Source: Buttiauxella agrestis ATCC 33320 (GTDB lineage Bacteria > Pseudomonadota > Gammaproteobacteria > Enterobacterales > Enterobacteriaceae). From it: 64,000 nucleotides of DNA. The position numbers and the translations under genes were made by a program. The notes beneath the pieces were generated by a model. It saw nothing but the letters and a program-made list of their open reading frames with translations, searched no databases and was not told where the DNA came from. The stretch lies in NCBI GenBank assembly GCA_024169445.1, contig JALKFA010000001.1:868001-932000 (forward strand). The letters run 5' to 3'. This document shows positions 55,433 to 64,000 of this stretch, in pieces; position 1 is the stretch's first letter; each line of letters opens with the position of its first letter.

Positions 55433-56350
55433 TTACTGCTTGAGTTTAGGATCGAGCGCATCACGCAGCCCGTCACCCATCAGGTTAAATGCCAGCACCG
55501 TCAGCAGGATTGCGACACCTGGGAAGGTGACCACCCACCAGGCACTTTGTGCGAACTGCAACACGTCGGAGAGCATGGTGCCCCACTCCGGTGTTGGCGG
55601 TTGCGCACCCATGCCGAGGAAGCCGAGAGCGGCCATATCGAGAATGGCGTTAGAGAAACCAAGCGAGGCCTGCACGATAAGCGGTGCCAGGCAGTTCGGT
55701 AAAATGTTGATGAACATCTGGCGCATCGGGCTTGCACCCGCCACGCGAGAAGCGGTGACATAGTCGCGGTGGACTTCCACCAGCACCGCACCGCGCGTCA
55801 GTCGCACATAGTGTGGGAGCGCAACGAAGGTCAGTGCCAGCGAAGCGTTGACGATAGACGGGCCGAAGATTGCCACTAACACCAGCGCCAACAGCAGGCT
55901 TGGCAGTGCCAGCATGATGTCGACAATGCGCATGATGATGTTGTCGATAAGGCCACCGAAGTAGCCCGCAATCAGGCCAAGTACCACGCCCATAACCAAC
56001 GACAGCACCACCACCAGGCAGCCGACCAGCAGCGACAGGCGCGCACCGTACATCAGGCGCGCCATGATGTCGCGGCCTACGTCGTCAGTCCCGAGCAGGA
56101 ACTGCCAGCTACCACCTTCTTGCCAGACCGGCGGGTGCAGCAACGAGTCACGGAACTGTTCAGCAGGACCGTGCGGCGCGAGAACGTTGGCGAAGATTGC
56201 TATTAAGATCATCACGGTGACATACACCAGGCCGATGACCGCCCCTTTATTACGTTTAAAGTAGTGCCAGAATTCCTGGAACGGCGTCATTGGGACTGGC
56301 GCTGCGGCTACTTTACTCTCAGTGACTGCTTTTTCAGTTGATTGCGTCAT
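55433..56350 (-). CDS. dppC: Dipeptide permease DppC
   Basis: A 305-residue inner-membrane permease with about six helices. The BPD_transp_1 domain contains the EAA-type loop [21 protein letters not shown] (about residues 205-225) that docks onto the ATPases, and the N-terminal OppC-type segment [19 protein letters not shown]. It is a few residues longer than E. coli DppC in the N-terminal Ala-rich stretch. It follows dppB by 9 bp. Confidence 0.95.
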   Translation of the reverse strand: MTQSTEKAVTESKVAAAPVPMTPFQEFWHYFKRNKGAVIGLVYVTVMILIAIFANVLAPHGPAEQFRDSLLHPPVWQEGGSWQFLLGTDDVGRDIMARLMYGARLSLLVGCLVVVLSLVMGVVLGLIAGYFGGLIDNIIMRIVDIMLALPSLLLALVLVAIFGPSIVNASLALTFVALPHYVRLTRGAVLVEVHRDYVTASRVAGASPMRQMFINILPNCLAPLIVQASLGFSNAILDMAALGFLGMGAQPPTPEWGTMLSDVLQFAQSAWWVVTFPGVAILLTVLAFNLMGDGLRDALDPKLKQ

Positions 56351-56359
56351 GATGGCCCC

Positions 56360-57379
56360 TTATTTCTTATGGCGTATACGCGGGTTCACCACGCCGTACA
56401 GTAAGTCGACGATCAGGTTCACGAGGATAATCATCGTCGCAACCAACAATACGCCGCCCTGTACTACCGGGTAGTCACGACGTTGCAATGCATCAATCAG
56501 CCAGCGGCCAAGGCCCGGCCAGGAGAAGATGGTTTCCGTCAGAATGGCACCCGCCAGCAACGTACCAACCTGCAAGCCGATAACCGTCACGACGGGCAGC
56601 ATGGCGTTGCGCAGCGCATGAACCACGATGACACGCATACGAGTCAGGCCCTTAGCGCGAGCGGTACGGATGTAGTCTTCGCCGAGCACTTCCAGCATTG
56701 ACGAGCGAGTCATACGCACGATAACCGCTAACGGAATCGTACCAAGCACGATGGCGGGTAAAATCATATGCGCCACGGCGTCGATGAAGTCGCCTGGCTC
56801 GCCCCATATGGCGGTGTCTATCAGCATGAAACCGGTGAGCGGCAAGGTGTCGTCGAGGAATACCGTATCGCTAACGCGCCCTGATACCGGGGTGAGGTTC
56901 CAGTAGACGGAAACCAGCATGATTAACATCATACCCCACCAGAAAATAGGCATTGAATAGCCTGTCAGCGCAAGGCCCACCGAAGTGTGGTCAAACACGG
57001 AACCACGTTTAACCGCCGCCAGCACGCCAACCGGAATACCCACGGCAACGGCAAACATCATCGCGCAGACACCGAGTTCCATGGTCGCTTTAAAGCGTGG
57101 AACGAATTCGTCCCAGACTGGAAGACGGCTTTTTAACGAAATGCCCAGGTCGCCGTGCATCACACCCCAAATATAGTGGATGTATTGCTGCCACATCGGC
57201 TTGTCGAGGCCAAGTTCGGCCAACAACTGAGCATGACGTTCAGGAGAGATACCGCGCTCACCGGCCATAATCATCACCGGGTCACCGGGAATCATGTGCA
57301 CGAAGGCGAAGGTAAGAAGGGTAATACCGATAAACGTGGGGATAACTAATCCCAGACGTCGGAGGATGAACTGCAACAT
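56360..57379 (-). CDS. dppB: Dipeptide permease DppB
   Basis: A 339-residue inner-membrane permease. It opens with the family pattern MLQFILRRLGLVIPTFIGIT, contains HMIPGDPV, and carries the EAA loop RTARAKGLTRMRVIVVHALRNA (about 222-243). It pairs with DppC to form the channel. Length equals that of E. coli DppB. It is separated from dppA by a 333-bp spacer holding an ERIC element and a palindromic repeat. Confidence 0.96.
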   Translation of the reverse strand: MLQFILRRLGLVIPTFIGITLLTFAFVHMIPGDPVMIMAGERGISPERHAQLLAELGLDKPMWQQYIHYIWGVMHGDLGISLKSRLPVWDEFVPRFKATMELGVCAMMFAVAVGIPVGVLAAVKRGSVFDHTSVGLALTGYSMPIFWWGMMLIMLVSVYWNLTPVSGRVSDTVFLDDTLPLTGFMLIDTAIWGEPGDFIDAVAHMILPAIVLGTIPLAVIVRMTRSSMLEVLGEDYIRTARAKGLTRMRVIVVHALRNAMLPVVTVIGLQVGTLLAGAILTETIFSWPGLGRWLIDALQRRDYPVVQGGVLLVATMIILVNLIVDLLYGVVNPRIRHKK

Positions 57380-57426
57380 AACCCGGATTCTCTGTAATCT
57401 CCCGCCCTAACCCTCATCTTTCAGGC

Positions 57427-57515
57427 CACAGGTGCGTTGGCTTCACTCAGTCACCCCAGTCACTTACTCAAGTAAGCTCCTGAGGATTCCCGAGCTTGCC
57501 GCCTTCCTGCAACCA
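57427..57515. repeat. ERIC-like element between dppA and dppB
   Basis: GTGCGTTGGCTTCACTCAGT followed by CACCCCAGTCACTTACTCAA and GTAAGCTCCTGAGGATTCCC is the ERIC core in reverse orientation. The ends are less complete than in the element at 21319. Confidence 0.8.
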
Positions 57516-57610
57516 GAAATCTGACGGTTAGCATAAATTGAGGCAGGATTGTATTGCTCACAAAAATTTCCACAAACCTGGAGGATGGCGTCGGGTTGTT
57601 GGACTTGTCG

Positions 57611-57697
57611 CCCTCACCCTAGCCCTCTCCCCCAGGAGAGGGAAAAAATCCCTCTCGATCTCCTCCCTCTCCCTAAGGGAGAGGGGCGGGGTGAGGG
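57611..57697. repeat. CCCTCACCC-type palindromic repeat (copy 3)
   Basis: CCCTCACCCTAGCCCTCTCC ... GAGAGGGGCGGGGTGAGGG with an internal CCCTCTCC/GGAGAGGG pair. It lies 15 bp after the dppA stop codon and has the same architecture as the element after uspA. Confidence 0.8.
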
Positions 57698-57712
57698 GGA
57701 TATCTACCAGTA

Positions 57713-59320
57713 TTATTCTACTGACACGTTCTCAAAGTGGTGTTTGCCCAATGGGTCAACCACGTAACCTTTCACTTCTTTGCGCACTGGCTCGTATACC
57801 GTGGAGTGAGCAACGATCAGCGCCGGAGCCTGATCATGCATCACGACCTGAGCTTGCTTGTACAGCTCGATACGCTTGTTGTGATCGTCAGTAGCACGCG
57901 CAGGTTGAATCAGCTCTTCAAACGGCTTGTAGCACCAGCGAGAGTAGTTAGAACCGTCTTTCGCCGCTGCACAGCTGAACAGGGTGGCGAAGAAGTTATC
58001 CGGATCCCCATTGTCGCCAGTCCAGCCCATCATCACAGCCTGGTGCTCACCTGCTTTGGCGCGTTTCAGATACTCGCCCCACTCGTAGGTTACGATTTTG
58101 GCGGTCACACCGACTTTCGCCCAGTCAGCCTGAATCATCTCAGCCATACGGCGAGCGTTCGGGTTGTACGGACGTTGTACTGGCATGGCCCACAGGTCAA
58201 CGGTGAAGCCTTCAGCGTGGCCGGATTCTTTCAGCAGCGCTTTCGCTTTTTCAGGATCGTAGGTGTAATCCTTCACGTCATCGTTGTAACCCCACATGGT
58301 TGGTGGGATCAGGTTTTTAGCCGCAGTGCCTGCGCCCTGGTAAACCGCTTTGATGATCGATTCTTTGTTCACCGCGTAAGTCAGCGCCTGACGCACTTTT
58401 ACGTCATCAAACGGTTTCTTCTCGGTGTTGAAAGACAGGTAACCCACGTTCAGGCCAGCCTGTTCCATCAGGTTGATGCTCTTGTCTTCTTTCATGCGAG
58501 CGATGTCAGCCGGGTTTGGATACGGCATAACCTGGCACTCGTTTTTCTGCAGTTTTGCGTAACGCACAGAAGCATCAGGCGTGATGGAGAACACCAGACG
58601 GTCGATCTGCGGCTTGGTGCCCCAGTAGCCCGGGAACGCTTTGTACAGAATGCGAGAATCTTTCTGGTATTGCAGCAGCTGGAACGGACCGGTACCGATT
58701 GGGTTCAGGTCAGTTTTTTCCGGCGTGCCGGCTTTCATCATGTTGTCAGCGTATTCTTTGGAAAGAATAGAGGCGAAGTCCATCGCGAGATCTGCCAGGA
58801 ATGGCGACTCTGGGCGCGTCAGCACGAACTGAACGGTATTGTCGTCCACTTTCTTAATTTCGCTGATCAGGTCAGATAAGCCCATGCCTTCGAAGTATTC
58901 GTAGCTGCCGCCAGAAACTTTGTGGTACGGGTTGTTAGCATTCTTCTGACGATCGAACGAGAACACCACGTCATCAGCATTCAGATCGCGTGTTGGTTTG
59001 AAATCTTTGTTGTCCTGCCACTTCACACCTGAACGAAGGTGGAAGGTATAGGTTTTGCCGTCTTCGCTAACTTCCCATTTCTCAGCCAGACCAGGGATGA
59101 TTTCGGTGGTGCCGGTTTTGAATTCAACCAGACGGTTATAAATTGGCACTGAGCTGGCATCGTAAGTGGTACCAGAGGTGAACAGCTGAGGGTTAAAACC
59201 TTCTGGGGAACCTTCTGAGCAATAAACCAGGGTTTTTGCCTGAACGCTAGCTGCTACGGTCAGGGCCACCAGGCTCAGACCAAATTTCAGCATCCCTGAC
59301 TTCTTCAAGGAAAGACTCAT
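57713..59320 (-). CDS. dppA: Periplasmic dipeptide-binding protein DppA
   Basis: A 535-residue SBP_bac_5 binding protein that delivers di- and tripeptides (and heme in E. coli) to DppBC. The signal peptide ends VAASVQA/KTL. The mature protein begins LVYCSEGSPEGFNPQLFTSG and is nearly identical to E. coli DppA throughout, including the peptide-anchoring region GWTGDNGDPDNFFATLFSC. The start MSLSLKKSGMLKF follows a GGAG ribosome site; 20 in-frame residues upstream are unconserved. Expected control includes the small RNA GcvB. Confidence 0.97.
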   Translation of the reverse strand: MSLSLKKSGMLKFGLSLVALTVAASVQAKTLVYCSEGSPEGFNPQLFTSGTTYDASSVPIYNRLVEFKTGTTEIIPGLAEKWEVSEDGKTYTFHLRSGVKWQDNKDFKPTRDLNADDVVFSFDRQKNANNPYHKVSGGSYEYFEGMGLSDLISEIKKVDDNTVQFVLTRPESPFLADLAMDFASILSKEYADNMMKAGTPEKTDLNPIGTGPFQLLQYQKDSRILYKAFPGYWGTKPQIDRLVFSITPDASVRYAKLQKNECQVMPYPNPADIARMKEDKSINLMEQAGLNVGYLSFNTEKKPFDDVKVRQALTYAVNKESIIKAVYQGAGTAAKNLIPPTMWGYNDDVKDYTYDPEKAKALLKESGHAEGFTVDLWAMPVQRPYNPNARRMAEMIQADWAKVGVTAKIVTYEWGEYLKRAKAGEHQAVMMGWTGDNGDPDNFFATLFSCAAAKDGSNYSRWCYKPFEELIQPARATDDHNKRIELYKQAQVVMHDQAPALIVAHSTVYEPVRKEVKGYVVDPLGKHHFENVSVE

Positions 59321-59330
59321 TCTTCTGCTC

Positions 59331-59345
59331 CGTTGTGATGTTCCC
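59331..59345 (-). promoter_or_regulatory. CA-rich leader of dppA, putative GcvB target
   Basis: On the mRNA strand the sequence GGGAACATCACAACG sits just upstream of the GGAG ribosome site. E. coli dppA has a near-identical C/A-rich element bound by the GU-rich R1 region of GcvB. Function here is inferred from that similarity; GcvB itself is not in the window. Confidence 0.5.
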
Positions 59346-60094
59346 TTATTCATTCTTATTACCGCTTTGTTGGCTGACATAAGAAATCTATCGGGACATG
59401 TGTCGTGTTGTTTTTATCCGTTAGACCTTTGTTATTGGAGTGCGGTCCGTTCGGTGTGCCCGGAGGCGATGGTGAGACCAGGGGTTCCTTTCGTCAGGCT
59501 AGCTGTGTGGTAGTGCGGACTGTCCATAATTTGCCCCTCACGCCCTACAATCTGTCAATAGATGAGTAAAACGTCAATATAGGTAAGGGGGATTTACAAC
59601 CGAGGTGAGAATCGGCGAACAAAGTTAAAAAAAAGCCTGTCGCTCTATTTCCAGCAGGGAAATTTATGCTACTGCCATGTTTATAGAATATTCCACTGAT
59701 TAAAAGTCGACCTACAGTCGTATTCAGATGTGTCATTTCTGTAAAAATTATTGCCGAATGCTGATTATCTGAACGATATGTTTTGTGATCCACTTCTCTT
59801 ACAGCGAATCATGCTGGTATGAAACATAAGCATCGAGGTAATAAACCACGATTTTCCATAACAAAATACAATGGAAAATGTCACAAAATCGTCCACACGA
59901 GGTTGATACAACGCAAACCGCGGCAGAAACCCACTTTTGGTCGTTAAACAGGTCGTCATGCCGGTGCGGATAACTGGTGCCAAAAATTAAAACAACTAAA
60001 GGAATATAAATAACAAGCCTATTTTAGTACGGAATAATTCTTGACCGTGCTACAGCATTATTAATATGTTTGAGTCTTTCCGCCTGGAATTAAT
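59346..60094. promoter_or_regulatory. Long AT-rich spacer upstream of dppA
   Basis: About 750 bp between dppA and the divergent lipoprotein gene. It should contain the dppA promoter and a long leader. Minus-strand open frames here (59545-59793, 59765-59983) lack ribosome sites and recognisable features, so I do not call them genes. No RNA gene or repeat was recognised. Confidence 0.45.
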
Positions 60095-60763
60095 ATGTAT
60101 TTACGCAAGGAATGCTTTCACAAGAAAGCATCTAAAATTCTAATTAGTACCATTTTTGCAGGCTTATTAATTTCTGGATGTGATGATAAGCAGCCTAAAA
60201 CTTCTGAAAGCGCCAGTGCCGAACAGACAGACACCCGGCATGCCCTGTGTAGTGACCTTCCGAAAATCCCGGGGACTATTCAAAATGGCGATTTCCCATA
60301 CTGGAGCGATAATTTAGCTGAAAGTGATATTAAAAATTACCTGAACACACTTTCCGATATAGAAAAAAACCAGGGGAAAACATTAATCTATTATTCACTC
60401 GCCCTTATTATTCATGCCAGTAAAGCAACACAAGTAGTGAGCAAAGATACGTTTATCCCGGAAGAAGCACAATTACAGTTGGTGCAGCTCAATTCGCTGA
60501 TTAACGCGGCGCAAGAATGTTATAAAGCAGCGCCGTCATCAAATAATTCCAGCCTGATTCGTTATAGCTTCCTGCTCGATGCGGCTGACCAATACGACAA
60601 GTTATTAGCAGAACGCATTCAGCGACATCAGAATAGCGTTCCTTATACCGAAGGCGAGAAAGGCCAGATTGGCGGTGTCACTGAATGGATGGTGAAAGGC
60701 TCGGTGGGAAGAGTGACCCGCAGCTATAACAATGTGGTGAGCAGTTTTAATGCGCTGCATTAG
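60095..60763 (+). CDS. Unknown lipoprotein
   Basis: A 222-residue protein with a lipoprotein signal: a basic start, hydrophobic ILISTIFAGLLISGC with Cys at about residue 29, then DDKQPKTSES. With Asp at position +2 of the mature protein, retention in the inner membrane is expected. The mature part is mostly helical, with two Cys (in HALCSDLPKIPG and NAAQECYKAAP) and no family I recognise. It is AT-rich at the 5' end, stands alone between dppA and the Pro tRNA, and is followed by REP elements. E. coli has no gene here. Confidence 0.6.
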   Translation: MYLRKECFHKKASKILISTIFAGLLISGCDDKQPKTSESASAEQTDTRHALCSDLPKIPGTIQNGDFPYWSDNLAESDIKNYLNTLSDIEKNQGKTLIYYSLALIIHASKATQVVSKDTFIPEEAQLQLVQLNSLINAAQECYKAAPSSNNSSLIRYSFLLDAADQYDKLLAERIQRHQNSVPYTEGEKGQIGGVTEWMVKGSVGRVTRSYNNVVSSFNALH

Positions 60764-60776
60764 CAATGCGGGTGTT

Positions 60777-60864
60777 TTGTCGGATGACGCTAACGCTTAT
60801 CCGACCTACGGTTCGATTTTGATTTTGATTTGGTAGGGTGGATAAGCGTTAGCGTCATCCACCA
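60777..60864. repeat. REP/BIME pair
   Basis: CGGATGACGCTAACGCTTATCCGACCTACGG and then GGTAGGGTGGATAAGCGTTAGCGTCATCCACC, two REP units in opposite orientation (a BIME) between the lipoprotein gene and the tRNA terminator. Confidence 0.8.
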
Positions 60865-60892
60865 TTTGCGCGAAACCCATAAACTACAGACG

Positions 60893-60922
60893 TAAAAAAA
60901 CCCAATCTTTCGATTGGGTTTT
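60893..60922 (-). terminator. tRNA-Pro terminator
   Basis: On the minus strand AAAACCCAATC-GAAA-GATTGGGTTTTTTT, a 10-bp stem with GAAA tetraloop and T-run, starts about 8 nt after the tRNA CCA end. Confidence 0.9.
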
Positions 60923-60930
60923 CTTGAATT

Positions 60931-61007
60931 TGGTCGGCGAGAGAGGATTCGAACCTCCGACCCACTGGTCCCAAACCAGTTGCGCTACCAAGCTGCGCTA
61001 CTCGCCG
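60931..61007 (-). tRNA. tRNA-Pro (anticodon UGG)
   Basis: A 77-nt cloverleaf on the minus strand: acceptor CGGCGAG / CTCGCCG followed by encoded CCA, D-arm GCGCAGCTTGGTAGCGC, anticodon stem ACTGG / CCAGT around loop TTTGGGA (anticodon TGG), and T-arm GAGGTTCGAATCCTC. The sequence is that of E. coli proM. At this position, between dppA and eptB, E. coli carries proK, which has a CGG anticodon, so this locus encodes a different proline isoacceptor. Confidence 0.97.
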
Positions 61008-61107
61008 AATGCGGAGCGCATCTTACTGCGCACCGTTTTAGCCGTCAATCCCTGATACTTAAAATTATGTCCGTTTGATTCAAATTCCAGCATATGTGGC
61101 AAAAAAG

Positions 61108-62790
61108 TTACTGTTTCGCCTTGTTCGGCACATGGCACCAGTTGTTATTCTGGTTAATACCGCCGTCCGGCGATGTGTATCCCAGGCAACCCAAAATGGT
61201 GTCATACAACTCCACATGGCGGTGCGGCACTTTCATTTTCGCTTGTGCCTGCATGTGCTCAAACTCGCGTGCCCGCTCCGGGTTTTCCAGATATTTATCG
61301 GAAGCCCAGACTAACAACGGTACACGGAATTGCTCAGGTGGCGCCATGTTACGTGGCGTACCATGCAGATGTTTCTTCTCATCAATCGATTCGCCATGAT
61401 CCGAGGCGTAGAAAATAATCGCCCGTTTATCTCGTAACTCAGATATCACGCTATCCAGCACCGTATCGGTGTACAGCACCGAGTTATCGAATGCGTTAAT
61501 CAACTGCTCTTTACTGCACTCTGAATCAATACTGACGCACTCAGGAGCCCATTTAGCGAAGCTGCGCGGATAGCGTTGCACATAGGAGAAGTGCGAACCT
61601 TTAGTGTGCAGAATAATAAGATGTTTGCCGTCAGGATGCTTATCAACCGAACGCTTCATCTCCTCAACCAGCAACATATCGTCGACTTGTTTGCCGCTGT
61701 TACGCGGTTCAGCAGCGATTTGCTCACGGTAAGAGAAGTTGTCTGCCATGGTATTACCGTAGAACCACACTTCACTTTGCATCGCAAACAGCTCAGAACT
61801 AAAGCCAAGTTGCTTAAGGACAGCAAACACGTTCTGTTCTTTTAACGTCCGCTGCGGGTTGTCTTCCGCGCCACCTTCACGCACAAACATACAGCGCAAT
61901 GAAAGCTTGGTGGCGGTATCGCAGGATTCGCCACGGAAAGCGACGAGGTTTTTCTCTTTGGCGAGTTTTGGTGTGGTATCACGGTCATAACCCAAAATCC
62001 CCATGTGATCCCAGCGTGTCGTTTCGCCAATCACAAACACCACATAGGTATCATCCAGCTCTTTGGGCGCGACATAAGTGAACTTCTTTGCTGGATTCAT
62101 CAGCGAGTTGTTATCTGTTGATTCATCAGCCTGAGCCCAGGCAAAAAGACCTAATGCGGAAACCCAATTTGATGGCAGATATGAGTTAGCGACCACGCCA
62201 CCATAGCTCGGCATATCAACGGTCGAGCGTTTCTCAGTGCGGTTTTGTTGTTTATCCAGCCAACGCAACGGCGCCCAAACCATCAGCCCGGCCAGCAGCA
62301 CAATGGCCACATTTTTGATCCGTTGGCCCGGTGTTTTTAACTGATGAAGCAGCGTGTCACGCGTGTTGCTACCCCAAATGAGCGCCAGCGGGATAACGCT
62401 GACCAAAATCATCCACATCACGAACTGATAACCGACAATTTCTTTCGAAAGGTCGATATCGGTGGTCATGACCGAGGCAATAATCCCGTAGCCAATGACG
62501 ACATTAAGTAACGTCATGTAGTAGCTGGCGGCAACAGAGAACACTACAACCAGGGTGGCGAAAATTCGCCAAATTGCGCGGCCAAACAACGATAACAAAC
62601 GAAGCAAAAAGAAGGTGACCAGCACGCATGCCGCGATTTCAGCCAGCATAGCGACAGCTTTTAATCCGCTAAATTCCCGAATGAATCCTTCGAAACGATG
62701 GTAAAAAACCGAAAGGTTTAAAAATAGTCCGATGTACACCGCTAACAGTAAGCACAGCTTCTGTTGGGTCATCGATTTAACGTAATTCAT
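61108..62790 (-). CDS. eptB: Kdo phosphoethanolamine transferase EptB
   Basis: A 560-residue inner-membrane enzyme that moves phosphoethanolamine from phosphatidylethanolamine to the outer Kdo of LPS, lowering surface charge. Five N-terminal membrane helices (to about residue 190) are followed by a periplasmic alkaline-phosphatase-like domain. The nucleophile region ESCDTATKLSLRCMFVREGG, the metal ligands in FVIGETTRWDHMG and the FYASDHGESIDEKKHLHGTP motif are all intact. Length is close to E. coli EptB (563). Confidence 0.95.
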   Translation of the reverse strand: MNYVKSMTQQKLCLLLAVYIGLFLNLSVFYHRFEGFIREFSGLKAVAMLAEIAACVLVTFFLLRLLSLFGRAIWRIFATLVVVFSVAASYYMTLLNVVIGYGIIASVMTTDIDLSKEIVGYQFVMWMILVSVIPLALIWGSNTRDTLLHQLKTPGQRIKNVAIVLLAGLMVWAPLRWLDKQQNRTEKRSTVDMPSYGGVVANSYLPSNWVSALGLFAWAQADESTDNNSLMNPAKKFTYVAPKELDDTYVVFVIGETTRWDHMGILGYDRDTTPKLAKEKNLVAFRGESCDTATKLSLRCMFVREGGAEDNPQRTLKEQNVFAVLKQLGFSSELFAMQSEVWFYGNTMADNFSYREQIAAEPRNSGKQVDDMLLVEEMKRSVDKHPDGKHLIILHTKGSHFSYVQRYPRSFAKWAPECVSIDSECSKEQLINAFDNSVLYTDTVLDSVISELRDKRAIIFYASDHGESIDEKKHLHGTPRNMAPPEQFRVPLLVWASDKYLENPERAREFEHMQAQAKMKVPHRHVELYDTILGCLGYTSPDGGINQNNNWCHVPNKAKQ

Positions 62791-63126
62791 GCAGTTGTCC
62801 GAAAAAATAAAGCAAAAAAAGAAATGTCATAAACACCACTCAGACTCCCTTTAGACTGGAAAATTCTGAGCGATGAAAAAATAAAGTCCCGTTCAGGACG
62901 ATTATTAACCAGTTTTTGGAACGGATTAGTAGAGCATAGGGCTGGCAAAAAGTATCGGCAAAAATCCTAAACCGGGATGCTGTTTACATTTCTCCGCTCT
63001 GATTTACCGTTTTAGACGACATAACAATGAACAGACACAAGGAAGGATGACTTCGGGGATTTCACAATGAATTATGCCGCCGTATAACATCACGGCGGCA
63101 TGGTTTGCGGCATTAATATAGGGTTA
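62791..63126. other. eptB-yhjX spacer with terminator-like hairpin
   Basis: A 336-bp spacer. The eptB promoter should lie at the left end. Near the right end ATGCCGCCGT (63074-63083) pairs perfectly with ACGGCGGCAT (63092-63101) around 8 nt, about 25 bp after the yhjX stop, the probable end of the yhjX transcript although the T-run is weak. Confidence 0.6.
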
Positions 63127-64000
63127 TCAAGCGTGAGCTTGTTGCAGAACTTCTCGTGCCGGCGTACGGATAGTCGTGGAAATCGCCAGGGACAAAATCA
63201 GCAGCGCGAAGATAACGCAGAAGGTGACATAGAAGCCGCCAAAGACCGACGCGATAATCGAACCGCAGATGCTGCCAATACCAAACCCTAAGTAAATCAC
63301 ACCGTAGTTTTTAGTCAGGTTATTCAGCCCAAAGAACTCACTGACCAGTGATGGATAAACGGTGATGGTGCCGCCGAAGTTAAAGGCCACACAAGCTATC
63401 GCTGCGAAGAAAGTCGCTTCGTTGAGTGGGGCGAACAGCAGTGCCGCCATACCGACTAAAGAAATCACCTGGCCGATAGTGATAACGCGGATGCGGGCGA
63501 TTTTATCAGACAGAATGCCAAGCACTAAACGGCCGCTCAGGTTAGCAATGGCGATAACAGTGACTGCGTTAGCCGCAGATTCAGCAGTCAAATGCACCAT
63601 ACCCTGGGCAATATCTTTCGCTACACCAATGACATACAAACCACTCATGCAGGCAGTCAGGAACATAATTGCCAGCATCCAGTACTGTGGTTGACGCATA
63701 GATTCTGCAAGGGTGTAATCTTTTTCAGTCACACCATTCACTGTTTTCACTTCCTGCAATGGCGCATCTTTCATCAGCATTGAACCGAACAGAATCATCA
63801 CCATTGCCAGCCCACCCCAAATCATAAAGGTGCTTTCAAGGCCAACGGTTGCCAGCAAATGGCTGTCGATATATTTAAAACCTAAGCTGCCGAGGCCGTA
63901 TGAACCAATGGCAAGGGCGGAAATCAGACCTTTACGCTCCGGGAACCACTTCACGCAGTTTGAGAGTGTTATCAGGTAACCTGCGCCATCAGCGAGGCCT
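63127..64000 (-). CDS. yhjX: YhjX, OFA-family MFS transporter (5' end cut off)
   Basis: The last 291 codons of a major facilitator of the oxalate/formate antiporter family; the start lies beyond the right edge. The frame stays open to the edge, reading GLADGAGYLITLSNCVKWFPERKG, and continues colinearly with E. coli YhjX through FLTACMSGLYVIGVAKDIAQ and GRLVLGILSDKIARIRVIT to the C-terminus. In E. coli it is induced by pyruvate through the YpdAB two-component system. The shorter frame with an internal Met start is not the gene's real start. Confidence 0.93.
   Translation of the reverse strand, partial: GLADGAGYLITLSNCVKWFPERKGLISALAIGSYGLGSLGFKYIDSHLLATVGLESTFMIWGGLAMVMILFGSMLMKDAPLQEVKTVNGVTEKDYTLAESMRQPQYWMLAIMFLTACMSGLYVIGVAKDIAQGMVHLTAESAANAVTVIAIANLSGRLVLGILSDKIARIRVITIGQVISLVGMAALLFAPLNEATFFAAIACVAFNFGGTITVYPSLVSEFFGLNNLTKNYGVIYLGFGIGSICGSIIASVFGGFYVTFCVIFALLILSLAISTTIRTPAREVLQQAHA

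Larger units (their letters stand above)
57380..57712. other. dppA-dppB spacer with two repeats
   Basis: A 333-bp non-coding spacer inside the operon. It contains an ERIC element and a CCCTCACCC-type palindrome. Such hairpins between a binding-protein gene and its permease genes usually leave more dppA mRNA than downstream mRNA, which fits the higher demand for the binding protein; that effect is inferred. Confidence 0.7.

Noticed and set aside
59545-59983. Small minus-strand open frames upstream of dppA
   Set aside because: No ribosome-binding sites, no recognisable features, and AT-rich composition; they probably lie in the dppA leader and promoter region.

Overview
The window is chromosomal DNA of a member of the Enterobacteriaceae outside Escherichia proper; Buttiauxella-, Kluyvera- or Enterobacter-like genera are possible, but the sequence alone does not settle the genus. 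From about 7 kb to the right edge it follows the E. coli 78-80 min backbone: yhiN-pitA-uspB/uspA-rsmJ-prlC/rlmJ-gor, yhjC-yhjD-yhjE-yhjG-pdeH/kdgK-yhjJ-dctA-pdeK-bcs-dpp-tRNA(Pro)-eptB-yhjX. Proteins are full length and motif-complete. The ars, treF and yhjB segments of E. coli are absent, and genus-specific insertions sit between backbone genes.

Layout. 0-7 kb is an AT-rich accessory region: an OmpH-like lipoprotein, two ToxR/CadC-type membrane-bound winged-helix regulators (one overlapping a FidL-like gene, as in Salmonella marT-fidL), a LuxR-type regulator and an MFS exporter. 7-16.7 kb holds phosphate transport (pitA), universal stress (uspA/B), rRNA methylation (rsmJ, rlmJ), oligopeptidase A and glutathione reductase. 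17-22.9 kb is mixed: small secreted and glycine-zipper proteins, a HEPN/ankyrin-like membrane protein, a yjiR-yjiS pair, a GNAT enzyme and an SDR enzyme. 23-38 kb is backbone and includes two EAL-domain c-di-GMP proteins; pdeH has a textbook flagellar sigma-28 promoter.

38-53 kb is a cellulose locus of the bcsO-Q-A-B-C-D-Z type. It has BcsD and BcsO and lacks bcsR, bcsE, bcsF and bcsG. In place of bcsEFG there is a divergent pair of exported proteins (an unknown 726-residue protein and a DUF3142 protein). c-di-GMP turnover (PdeK, PdeH) and c-di-GMP-activated cellulose synthase (BcsA PilZ) therefore sit side by side. 53-59 kb is the dppABCDF dipeptide ABC operon, followed by a Pro tRNA, eptB and a yhjX cut by the window edge.

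The most unusual feature is a family of large structured DNA repeats in three convergent intergenic spaces (yhjE/yhjG, kdgK/yhjJ, DUF3142/dppF). Each unit is about 275 bp and folds into a multi-branched cloverleaf-like structure. Stem sequences differ between units but stay complementary, while loops (CGGGA, CTGGA, GGCGTW) are conserved. Two copies are tail-to-tail dimers of about 650-700 bp whose ends carry Tn5/IS50-like terminal inverted repeats. These dimers form an inverted pair around yhjG-pdeH-kdgK. One copy has an apical loop replaced by 80 bp made of four consecutive hairpins. I know of no described family matching this, but I could not search databases.
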